A stretch of 64,000 nucleotides of DNA. Origin: Streptomyces sp. NBC_00490. Its GTDB lineage: Bacteria; Actinomycetota; Actinomycetes; Streptomycetales; Streptomycetaceae. Shown here one piece after another: positions 17,543 through 25,474 of the stretch. Made by a program: the position numbers and the translations under genes. The notes under the pieces were generated by a model. The model saw only the letters and a program-made list of their open reading frames with translations. It was not told the DNA's origin and did no database searches. Numbering within the stretch: the first letter of the stretch is position 1; the number at the start of each line of letters is the position of its first letter. The DNA lies in contig NZ_CP107869.1 in NCBI RefSeq assembly GCF_036013645.1, positions 7,936,001 to 8,000,000 on the forward strand, in the 5' to 3' direction.

Positions 17543-18727
17543 ATGGCAGAAGTGGTCGACCTGGGCGAGTTCGGCGAGGCCTTCCGCACGGACCCGCATC
17601 CCGTGTACGCGCGACTGCGTGAGCGCGGCCCGGTGCACCGGATCCGGCCGCCGGGCTCCGATCCCGGCTACTGGGCCTGGCTCGTCGTCGGGCACGAGGA
17701 GGCGCGGGCCGCGCTCGCCGACCCCCGGCTGTCCAAGGACGGCCGCCCGATCGGTGTGACGTTCCACGAGGAGGAGCTGATCGGCCGCCATCTGCTCGGC
17801 GCCGACCAGCCCGAGCACACCCGGCTGCGCGGCCTAGTCTCCCGCGCCTTCACGATGCGCCGCGTGGAGGAACTGCGGCCCAGGGTCCAGGAGATCACCG
17901 ACGACCTCCTCGACACGATGCTGCCCTATGGCCGCGGCGACCTGGTGCAGTCCCTCGCCTACCCGCTGCCGATCACCGTGATCTGCGAGCTCCTCGGCGT
18001 GCCCGAGATGGACCGCACGGAGTTCCGGAAGGTCTCGACGGAGGTGGTCGCGCCCACCAGCCCCGAGAGCGCCTACGACGCCGTCGTCCGGCTCGACGCG
18101 TACCTGCGCGAGCTGATCGAGGACAAGCGGTGCGCCGGGCCGGGCGACGACCTGCTGAGCGACCTCATCCGCACCACCGCCGAGGACGGCGACCGGCTCT
18201 CCCCGCAGGAACTGCTGGGCATGGCCTTCCTCCTGCTGATCGCCGGCCACGAGACGACGGTCAACCTCATCACCAACGGCGTCCACGCCCTGCTCACCCA
18301 CCCCGGCCAACTCGCCGCCCTGCGCGCCGACATGAGCCTGATCGACGGCGCGGTCGAGGAGACCCTGCGCTACGAGGGACCGGTGGAGAACGCGACGTTC
18401 CGCTACGCCGCCGAGCCGCTGGAGATCGCCGGCACCGCCATCGCCGGGGGCGACCACGTCATGGTCGGCCTCACCGCGGCCGACCGCGACGGCGCCCGCT
18501 ACCCGGCCCCGGACACCTTCGACATCCGCCGCGACCCCCGGGGTCACCTCGCCTTCGGCCACGGCATCCACTACTGCCTGGGCGCGCCCCTGGCCCGCCT
18601 GGAAGCGCGGACGGCGATCCGGAGCCTGCTGGACCGCGCCCCGGACCTGGCCCTGGACGGACCGCCGGGGGAGTGGCTGCCGGGGATGCTGATACGGGGG
18701 CTGCGGAGCCTGCCGGTGCGCTGGTAG
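17543..18727 (+). CDS. cytochrome P450
   Basis: This 394-residue bacterial P450 shows the oxygen-activating I-helix LIAGHETTVNL, the ExxR of the K helix (EETLRYEGPVENATFRY) and the haem loop FGHGIHYCLGAPLAR with Cys345 as thiolate ligand. ATG 17543 has GGGGAAGGG upstream. It follows the response regulator by 43 bp and may be co-transcribed. There is no ferredoxin beside it, so redox partners must come from elsewhere; substrate unknown. Confidence 0.93.
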   Translation: MAEVVDLGEFGEAFRTDPHPVYARLRERGPVHRIRPPGSDPGYWAWLVVGHEEARAALADPRLSKDGRPIGVTFHEEELIGRHLLGADQPEHTRLRGLVSRAFTMRRVEELRPRVQEITDDLLDTMLPYGRGDLVQSLAYPLPITVICELLGVPEMDRTEFRKVSTEVVAPTSPESAYDAVVRLDAYLRELIEDKRCAGPGDDLLSDLIRTTAEDGDRLSPQELLGMAFLLLIAGHETTVNLITNGVHALLTHPGQLAALRADMSLIDGAVEETLRYEGPVENATFRYAAEPLEIAGTAIAGGDHVMVGLTAADRDGARYPAPDTFDIRRDPRGHLAFGHGIHYCLGAPLARLEARTAIRSLLDRAPDLALDGPPGEWLPGMLIRGLRSLPVRW

Positions 18728-18770
18728 GCAGACAGGGCCAGGTTCGGCCGTTACGGGGTCGGAGGACCGC

Positions 18771-19772
18771 TCAGCCCGGCAGCTCCGTCATCCGTACCGG
18801 CCGCCGCTCCCGCCGCGACACCTCGCACGCCTCCGCGATCCGCAGCGCCTGCAACGCCTCGCGCCCGTCGCAGGGGTTGGGCCGCTCGCCCCGGACCACC
18901 TCGACGAACGTGTTCAGCTCGGCCTCGTAGGCCGGCCCGAACCGTTCCAGGAACCCCGTCCACGGCTTGGTCGCGGCCGGTGGCCCCGTCGGTTCGGTGG
19001 AGGCGATCGGCGTGCGGTCGTCCAGGCCGACGACGATCTGGTCCAGCTCCCCGGCCAGCTCCATCCGGACGTCGTAGCCCGCGCCGTTCAGCCGGGTCGC
19101 CGTCGCCGTGGCGAGGGTGCCGTCGTCGAGGGTGAGGACCGCCGCGGCCGTGTCGATGTCGCCCGCGTCACGGAACATCGCGGGTCCGGCGTCGGAACCG
19201 GCCGCGTACACGTCCACGACCTCCCGCCCGGTCACCCAGCGCAGGACGTCGAAGTCGTGGATGAGCGTGTCCCGGTACAGCCCGCCCGACAGCGGCAGCC
19301 ACGAGGCCGGCGGCGGCGCCTGGTCCGAGGTCAGCGCCCGCACCGTGTGCAGCCGCCCGAGCCGCCCCGACCGCACCGCCTCCCGGGCGCCCGTGTACCC
19401 GGCGTCGAAGCGGCGCTGGAACCCCATCTGGAGAACGGTCCCGGCCGACTCGACCTCACCGATCGCCTGGAGCGTGCCCGGCAGATCCAGGGCGATCGGC
19501 TTCTCGCAGAACACCGGCAGCGCCGAGCGTGCCGCGCGGCCGATCAGTTCGGCGTGTGCCGAGGTGGCGGTGGTGATCACCACCGCGTCCACGCCCCATC
19601 TGAAGATCTCGTCCACCCCCGGCGCGGCCGTCTCCCCCAGCCGGTTCGCGAGCTCCTGGGCCCGCGCGCCGTCCGCGTCCGTGAGGATCAGAGAGCCGAC
19701 GTCGCGATGACGACTGAGCGTGTTCGCGTGAATGGTGCCGATCCGGCCCGTACCGATGACGCCGATGCGCAT
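18771..19772 (-). CDS. Gfo/Idh/MocA-family oxidoreductase
   Basis: This 333-residue NAD(P)-dependent dehydrogenase opens MRIGVIGTGRIGTIHANTL (Rossmann GxGxxG), with FCEKPIALD (the EKP catalytic Lys) and RDTLIHDFDVLRW (the D-x-x-x-H pair), the arrangement of inositol 2-dehydrogenase-like enzymes. ATG 19772 lacks a Shine-Dalgarno sequence and may be leaderless. It is divergent from a GntR regulator, with a TGTCCTGACA operator in between. A polyol or sugar substrate is likely, but inositol itself is only a guess. Confidence 0.85.
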   Translation of the reverse strand: MRIGVIGTGRIGTIHANTLSRHRDVGSLILTDADGARAQELANRLGETAAPGVDEIFRWGVDAVVITTATSAHAELIGRAARSALPVFCEKPIALDLPGTLQAIGEVESAGTVLQMGFQRRFDAGYTGAREAVRSGRLGRLHTVRALTSDQAPPPASWLPLSGGLYRDTLIHDFDVLRWVTGREVVDVYAAGSDAGPAMFRDAGDIDTAAAVLTLDDGTLATATATRLNGAGYDVRMELAGELDQIVVGLDDRTPIASTEPTGPPAATKPWTGFLERFGPAYEAELNTFVEVVRGERPNPCDGREALQALRIAEACEVSRRERRPVRMTELPG

Positions 19773-19814
19773 GTGAACAAAATGTGGCCGGAGACCCCAC
19801 CCTGTCAATGCATA

Positions 19815-19824
19815 TGTCCTGACA
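19815..19824. promoter_or_regulatory. putative GntR operator (copy 1)
   Basis: TGTCCTGACA, with AT-rich flanks TA and AT, lies in the divergent promoter of the Gfo/Idh and GntR genes. The near-identical TGTCCGGACA occurs before the ROK kinase at 20685-20694, which suggests one regulator and a three-gene regulon. Confidence 0.55.
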
Positions 19825-19875
19825 ATCGAACTACACAACTTCCCGTCAACAGCGCGCGGAGCTACGCTCGGGCCC

Positions 19876-20640
19876 GTGCCGAAACCAGATGGGGACCCGA
19901 CCGTGTCGCTCGAACTCAGTGTGGACCGCAGCAGCCCGGTGCCGTTGTACTTCCAGCTGTCCCAGCAGCTGGAGGCCGCGATCGAGCACGGAACGCTCAC
20001 CCCCGGCAGCCTGCTGGGCAACGAGATCGAGCTCGCCGCGCGCCTCGGCCTGTCCCGGCCCACCGTCCGCCAGGCCATCCAGTCACTCGTCGACAAGGGC
20101 CTGCTCGTACGCCGCCGCGGCGTCGGCACGCAGGTCGTGCACAGCCAGGTCAAGCGCCCGCTCGAGCTCAGCAGCCTCTACGACGACCTGGAATCGGCAG
20201 GTCAGCGCCCCGCCACCAAGGTCATGGTCAACACCCTCGTCCCGGCCTCCGCCGAGGTCGCGGCCGCGCTCGGGGTGGCCGAGGACAGCGACGTGCACCG
20301 CATCGAGCGGCTGCGCCTCGCGCACGGCGAGCCCATGGCGTACCTCTGCAACTACCTGCCGACCGACCTGCTCGACCTGGAGACCGGCCAGCTCGAGGCC
20401 ACCGGTCTGTACCGGATGATGCGCTCCGCCGGAATCACCCTGCACAGCGCCCGCCAGTCCATCGGTGCGCGCGGCGCCACCGCCGCCGAGGCCGAACGGC
20501 TCGCCGAGGAGGAGGGCGCCCCGCTGCTCACCATGCAGCGCGTCACCTTCGACGACACCGGGCGCGCGGTCGAGTTCGGCACCCACACCTACCGGCCCAC
20601 CCGCTACTCCTTCGAGTTCCAACTGCTCGTGAGGCCCTGA
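19876..20640 (+). CDS. GntR-family (HutC/UTRA) transcriptional regulator
   Basis: This 254-residue regulator begins with a GntR winged helix (VPLYFQLSQQLEAAIEHG, then GNEIELAARLGLSRPTVRQAIQ and KGLLVRRRGVGTQV) and continues with a UTRA effector domain containing RIERLRLAHGEPMAYLCNYLP. GTG 19876 stands seven bases after a TACGCT -10 box, so it is probably leaderless. The divergent Gfo/Idh gene and downstream ROK kinase carry the same operator type, implying control by a phosphorylated sugar or polyol. Confidence 0.9.
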   Translation: MPKPDGDPTVSLELSVDRSSPVPLYFQLSQQLEAAIEHGTLTPGSLLGNEIELAARLGLSRPTVRQAIQSLVDKGLLVRRRGVGTQVVHSQVKRPLELSSLYDDLESAGQRPATKVMVNTLVPASAEVAAALGVAEDSDVHRIERLRLAHGEPMAYLCNYLPTDLLDLETGQLEATGLYRMMRSAGITLHSARQSIGARGATAAEAERLAEEEGAPLLTMQRVTFDDTGRAVEFGTHTYRPTRYSFEFQLLVRP

Positions 20641-20684
20641 AGGCGGCCCTGGGATCCGCTCGAGTGTCGCCGCATTGGTTCCAA

Positions 20685-20694
20685 TGTCCGGACA
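20685..20694. promoter_or_regulatory. putative GntR operator (copy 2)
   Basis: TGTCCGGACA is a perfect 10-bp palindrome, extended to AATGTCCGGACAAT, 114-123 bp upstream of the ROK kinase start. It matches the site at 19815-19824 in all but one base. Confidence 0.55.
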
Positions 20695-20807
20695 ATGCGA
20701 CCGGTGCGCGGCGGGCCGCAGTGCACCCGCACCCGGCACAGCACAGGAACCGCCCCTTTGCGCCCCCGCACAGCACCCTTACTCACCGTGAGGCACAATC
20801 GGGCCTG

Positions 20808-21956
20808 ATGAGCACCTACGGCAATTTCACGGCCCCGATCGGCTCCCGGCGTGCCCCCGTCCTCCGCACGGTCGGCACCAGGGAACGCCGCTCACACCTG
20901 ACCGCACCCCGCGTGCCGACGGTCGGGATCGACATCGGCGGCACCAAGGTGATGGCGGGTGTCGTCGACGCCGACGGCAACATCCTGGAGAAGCTCCGCG
21001 CGGAGACCCCGGACAAGTCCAAGAGTCCCAAGGTCGTCGAGGACACCATCTGCGAACTGGTCCTGGACCTGTCCGACCGGCACGACGTGCACGCCGTCGG
21101 CATCGGCGCGGCCGGCTGGGTCGACGCCGACCGCAACCGCATCCTGTTCGCCCCGCACCTGTCCTGGCGCAACGAGCCGCTGCGCGACCGCCTCGCGGGC
21201 AGGCTCGCCGTGCCCGTCCTGGTCGACAACGACGCCAACTCCGCCGCCTGGGCCGAGTGGCGCTTCGGCGCGGGCCGCGACGAGGACCACCTGGTCATGA
21301 TCACGCTCGGCACCGGCATCGGCGGCGCGATCCTCGAGGACGGCCAGGTCAAGCGCGGAAAGTTCGGTGTCGCGGGCGAGTTCGGCCATATGCAGGTCGT
21401 GCCCGGCGGCCACCGCTGCCCGTGCGGCAACCGCGGCTGCTGGGAGCAGTACAGCTCCGGCAACGCGCTGGTCAGGGAGGCCAAGGAGCTGGCCGCGGCC
21501 GACTCCCCGGTGGCCTACGGGATCATCGAGCACGTCAAGGGGCAGATCGGCGACATCACCGGCCCGATGATCACCGAGCTGGCCCGTCAGGGCGACGCCA
21601 TGTGCATCGAGCTGCTCCAGGACATCGGCCAGTGGCTCGGCGTCGGCATCGCCAACCTCGCGGCCGCCCTCGACCCGTCCTGCTTCGTGATCGGCGGCGG
21701 TGTCTCGGCCGCCGACGAGCTGCTGATCGGCCCCGCGCGGGACGCCTTCAAGCGTCAGCTCACCGGCCGCGGCTACCGCCCCGAGGCGCGCATCGTCCGC
21801 GCCCAGCTCGGCCCCGAGGCCGGCATGGTCGGCGCCGCCGACCTCGCCCGCCTGGTCGCCCGCCGCTTCCGGCGCGCCAACCGGCGCCGGGTCGAGCGCT
21901 ACGAGCGCTACGCCAAGTACACGGAGGCCCGCCGGACGACCCAGGGGCAGGCGTGA
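20808..21956 (+). CDS. ROK-family sugar kinase
   Basis: This 382-residue ROK protein has GIDIGGTKVMAG (phosphate loop, Asp42), VLVDNDANSAAWAEW (catalytic Asp region), TLGTGIGGAILEDG, and the zinc motif CPCGNRGCWEQY (Cys204, Cys206, Cys211). An N-terminal extension of about 35 residues precedes the fold. ATG 20808 stands eight bases after CACAAT, so the mRNA is probably leaderless. It overlaps the next gene by four bases. Glucose, N-acetylglucosamine and related sugars are all possible substrates. Confidence 0.9.
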   Translation: MSTYGNFTAPIGSRRAPVLRTVGTRERRSHLTAPRVPTVGIDIGGTKVMAGVVDADGNILEKLRAETPDKSKSPKVVEDTICELVLDLSDRHDVHAVGIGAAGWVDADRNRILFAPHLSWRNEPLRDRLAGRLAVPVLVDNDANSAAWAEWRFGAGRDEDHLVMITLGTGIGGAILEDGQVKRGKFGVAGEFGHMQVVPGGHRCPCGNRGCWEQYSSGNALVREAKELAAADSPVAYGIIEHVKGQIGDITGPMITELARQGDAMCIELLQDIGQWLGVGIANLAAALDPSCFVIGGGVSAADELLIGPARDAFKRQLTGRGYRPEARIVRAQLGPEAGMVGAADLARLVARRFRRANRRRVERYERYAKYTEARRTTQGQA

Positions 21957-22546
21957 ACCCGTCCGTGACCCCTTCGGTGCCCCGCCAGGGCGACTCCCCG
22001 GAGGAACCGCGGCGGCCGGCCGAGGACCGCCGCCACCGCAACCGCCGCCGGGCGCTCACCCTGCTCATCATCGTGCTGCTCATCGGCGTCCCGGCCGGCT
22101 ACCTGGTGATCTCCGCGAACCAGAGCCGCAACAGCGGCAAGGACAAGGAGGCCAAGTACTCGGCGACCGGCCTCACCGCCGGCTGGCCCTCCAAGGTCCA
22201 GCGCCGCCTCTACCAGGTGCCGATCCCGCACCCCGCGGACCGGATCGCGTACTACGAGACCAACAACTGGAAGACCAGCCGCCTCTACGTCCAGTTCCGC
22301 ACCAGCAACGCGGGCCTCGACACCTTCCTCGCCGGCGTCGGCGTCAACCGCGACGACCTCAAGGGGGGCGCGATCACCATCGGCACCCGCGACCAGAAGA
22401 TCACCGGCTGGCGGTTCACCGGACCCGGTCCCTGGTCGGGCCTCGTCCACAAGCAGAAGAACCCGGCGCCCACCCAGGACATCGTGGTGAACACCGCGGA
22501 CCCGGCCAACCCGATGGTGTACGTCGTCTCCCGCACGGTTCCGTAG
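21953..22546 (+). CDS. membrane-anchored conserved protein
   Basis: This 197-residue protein has an Arg-rich cytoplasmic start (RRHRNRRRALT), one membrane helix (LLIIVLLIGVPAGYLVI, about residues 40-56) and an extracytoplasmic domain of about 135 residues with FRTSNAGLDTFLAGVGV. It starts at GTG 21953 overlapping the ROK stop (GTGA), so it is coupled to the kinase. I do not recognise the outer domain. Confidence 0.75.
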   Translation: MNPSVTPSVPRQGDSPEEPRRPAEDRRHRNRRRALTLLIIVLLIGVPAGYLVISANQSRNSGKDKEAKYSATGLTAGWPSKVQRRLYQVPIPHPADRIAYYETNNWKTSRLYVQFRTSNAGLDTFLAGVGVNRDDLKGGAITIGTRDQKITGWRFTGPGPWSGLVHKQKNPAPTQDIVVNTADPANPMVYVVSRTVP

Positions 22547-22657
22547 AGCGAGCGGCCCCTCCCGTCCGTCGGCCCGTCGCCGGAGCCGATTGTCAGACCC
22601 CGCCCGTAGAGTCGAAGACGTCTGATCCGACACGCGGGACGGGAGGTGGCAGGACGT

Positions 22658-25474
22658 ATGAGTGACACGGTCGCGACGGCCGGGCGAGCGACGGACCCGG
22701 TCTCCGTGCGGCTCGCCGCCGTCTTCCTGCCCGCACCCCTCCCGCGCGAGGGCCGGATGGCCTTCTGGGACCCCGAGGACGGGCCGCTGCCCGACGGACA
22801 CACGGATCTCACCGTCGTACGACCACACGGCGCCGGGGTGCGACGCAGGACCGCCCCCGCGCTCGAACTGCCCCTGGCCGAGGCCCTGCCCCTCCTCGTG
22901 CGCGCCCGGCGCGACCCCGCCGCCCACCCCGCCACCGCCTGCTGGGGCGCGGCCGCCCTGCACGCACTGCGGCTCACCGCCCGCGGCCGGCTGCTGCCCG
23001 GCCTCACCGCCACCGGCCACGACGCCTGGCGGGCCGGCCCCCTGGACCCGGACGACATCGCGCACCTGCGCGCGATCGCCGCCGCCCTGCCCCACGAGGG
23101 CCACGCGGTCCCGCTGCCCGGCCCCGGCCCGCTCCGCCTGCCCGCACCGGAAGCGCTGATGCGCTCCTTCCTGGACGCCGTCGCCGACACCCTCCCGCGC
23201 ACCCCGGCCGCACCCCTCGCCTCCGGCAAGCCCTTCGCGGACCGCCGCCCGCAGCGCCTGCCCGGCGCGCAGGACTGGGCCGCCGAGGTCGCCGCCGGCA
23301 TGGACGCGGGCGTGCGGATCTCGCTCCGCCTCGACCTGTCGGCGTACGACCTCTTCGACGAGGGCGGCCGGGCCCGCAGCGCCGGTGCCGCGATCGTCCA
23401 GGTGCACAGCCTCGCCGACCCCACCCTCGTGGCCGACGCGGCGGCCCTGTGGTCGGGCGAGGCGGACACGGTGTTCGGCCCCCGCGCCCGCGTGGACGCC
23501 GCCCTCGCGGTGCGGCGCGCCGCCCGGGTCTGGGCGCCACTGGACCGCCTCGCCGAGCAGGACGTGCCCGACGTACTGGCCCTGTCGGAGGAGGAGTTGG
23601 GCGACCTGCTCGGCGTCGCCGCGACCCGGCTCGCGGCGGCCGGGGTCGCCGTGCACTGGCCCCGTGACCTGGCCCAGGACCTGAGCGCGGCCGCGGTGGT
23701 GCGGTCCGCGCCGGGTTCGGCCACCGACGGCACCGGCTTCTTCGAGAGCGAGGAACTCCTCCAGTTCCGCTGGCAGTTGGCGCTCGGCGGCGACCCGCTC
23801 AGCGAGGCCGAGATGGACGCGCTCGCCGAGGCCCACCGGCCCGTGGTCCGGCTGCGCGACCAGTGGGTGCTCGTCGACCCGGCGCTCGTCCGCAAGGCCC
23901 GCAAACGCGAACTGGGCCTGCTCGACCCGGTCGACGCGCTGTCCGTCGCGCTCACCGGCAGCGCGGAGGTCGACGGCGAGACGGTGGAAGCCGTACCGGT
24001 CGGCGCGCTGGCAGTGCTGCGGGACCGGCTGACGGCCGGGGTGCGGCCCGCCGAACCGCCGCCGGGTCTGCACGCCACCCTGCGCGACTACCAACTGCGG
24101 GGTCTGGCCTGGCTGGACCTCATGACCTCCCTCGGCCTCGGCGGCTGCCTCGCCGACGACATGGGCCTCGGCAAGACGATCACGGTGATCGCCCTGCACC
24201 TGAAGCGCGCCCGCCGCGAGCCGACTCTGGTGATCTGTCCGGCCTCGCTGCTCGGCAACTGGCAGCGGGAGATCACCCGGTTCGCGCCCGGCGTCCCCGT
24301 CCGCCGCTTCCACGGCCCCGACCGCACCCTGGAGGACCTCGACGGCGGCTTCGTGCTCACGACGTACGGCACCATGCGATCCGCGGCACCGCGGCTGGCC
24401 GAGCAGCGCTGGGGCATGGTCGTCGCGGACGAGGCGCAGCATGTGAAGAACCCGTACTCGGCGACGGCCAAGGCGCTGCGCACCATCCCGACACCCGCGC
24501 GCGTGGCGCTGTCCGGCACCCCGGTGGAGAACAACCTCTCCGAACTGTGGGCCCTGCTCGACTGGACGACCCCCGGACTGCTCGGCCCCCTGAAGTCCTT
24601 CCGCGCCCGCCACGCACGCGCCGTCGAGAACGGCGAGGACGAGGAGGCCGTGCGGCGGCTGGCCCGGCTGGTCCGCCCCTTCCTGCTGCGCCGCAAGAAG
24701 TCCGACCCCGGCATCGTCCCCGAACTGCCGCCCAAGACGGAGACGGACCACCCGGTCCCGCTCACCCGCGAACAGGCCTCCCTCTACGAGGCGGTGGTCC
24801 GCGAGTCGCTGCTCGCCATCGAGACGGCGCAGGGCATCGCACGCCGGGGCCTGGTGCTGAAGCTCCTGGGCGCGCTGAAGCAGATCTGCGACCACCCCGC
24901 GCTGTATCTGAAGGAGGAAGCCGGAGCCGCCGACCGGCTCGCCGTCCGCTCCGGCAAACTGGCCCTGCTGGACGAGCTGTTGGACACCCTGCTGGCCGAG
25001 GACGGCTCGGCACTGGTCTTCACGCAGTACGTCGGCATGGCCCGGCTCATCACCGCCCACCTGACCGACCGGGCGGTCCCGGTGGAGCTGCTGCACGGCG
25101 GCACTCCGGTGACGGAGCGCGAGCACATGGTGGACCGCTTCCAGAGCGGTGCGACGCCCGTCCTGGTCCTGTCGCTGAAGGCGGCGGGCACCGGCCTCAA
25201 CCTCACCCGCGCGGGCCACGTCGTCCACTTCGACCGCTGGTGGAACCCGGCCGTCGAGGAGCAGGCCACCGACCGCGCCTACCGCATCGGCCAGACCCAG
25301 CCGGTCCAGGTCCACCGCCTCATCACCGAGGGCACCGTCGAGGACCGCATCGCCGAGATGCTGGAGGCGAAGCGGGCCCTGGCCGACGCGATCCTCGGCT
25401 CCGGCGAGGCCGCCCTGACCGAACTGACCGACCGCGAGCTGTCCGACCTCGTCTCCCTGCGGAGGACGTCATGA
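22658..25474 (+). CDS. SNF2-family DEAD/DEAH-like helicase
   Basis: This 938-residue protein has an N-terminal region specific to bacterial SNF2 proteins (about 1-450), then helicase motif I DDMGLGKTIT (Met502-Thr507), motif Ia ICPASLLGNW, motif II DEAQ (591-594), motif III LSGTPVENNLSELW, and the second RecA lobe with LVFTQYVGM and VHFDRWWNPAVEEQATDRAYRIGQ. It couples ATP hydrolysis to DNA translocation. Its stop overlaps the SWIM-domain gene start (ATGA), a pairing conserved in Streptomyces and found in other bacteria. Confidence 0.93.
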   Translation: MSDTVATAGRATDPVSVRLAAVFLPAPLPREGRMAFWDPEDGPLPDGHTDLTVVRPHGAGVRRRTAPALELPLAEALPLLVRARRDPAAHPATACWGAAALHALRLTARGRLLPGLTATGHDAWRAGPLDPDDIAHLRAIAAALPHEGHAVPLPGPGPLRLPAPEALMRSFLDAVADTLPRTPAAPLASGKPFADRRPQRLPGAQDWAAEVAAGMDAGVRISLRLDLSAYDLFDEGGRARSAGAAIVQVHSLADPTLVADAAALWSGEADTVFGPRARVDAALAVRRAARVWAPLDRLAEQDVPDVLALSEEELGDLLGVAATRLAAAGVAVHWPRDLAQDLSAAAVVRSAPGSATDGTGFFESEELLQFRWQLALGGDPLSEAEMDALAEAHRPVVRLRDQWVLVDPALVRKARKRELGLLDPVDALSVALTGSAEVDGETVEAVPVGALAVLRDRLTAGVRPAEPPPGLHATLRDYQLRGLAWLDLMTSLGLGGCLADDMGLGKTITVIALHLKRARREPTLVICPASLLGNWQREITRFAPGVPVRRFHGPDRTLEDLDGGFVLTTYGTMRSAAPRLAEQRWGMVVADEAQHVKNPYSATAKALRTIPTPARVALSGTPVENNLSELWALLDWTTPGLLGPLKSFRARHARAVENGEDEEAVRRLARLVRPFLLRRKKSDPGIVPELPPKTETDHPVPLTREQASLYEAVVRESLLAIETAQGIARRGLVLKLLGALKQICDHPALYLKEEAGAADRLAVRSGKLALLDELLDTLLAEDGSALVFTQYVGMARLITAHLTDRAVPVELLHGGTPVTEREHMVDRFQSGATPVLVLSLKAAGTGLNLTRAGHVVHFDRWWNPAVEEQATDRAYRIGQTQPVQVHRLITEGTVEDRIAEMLEAKRALADAILGSGEAALTELTDRELSDLVSLRRTS

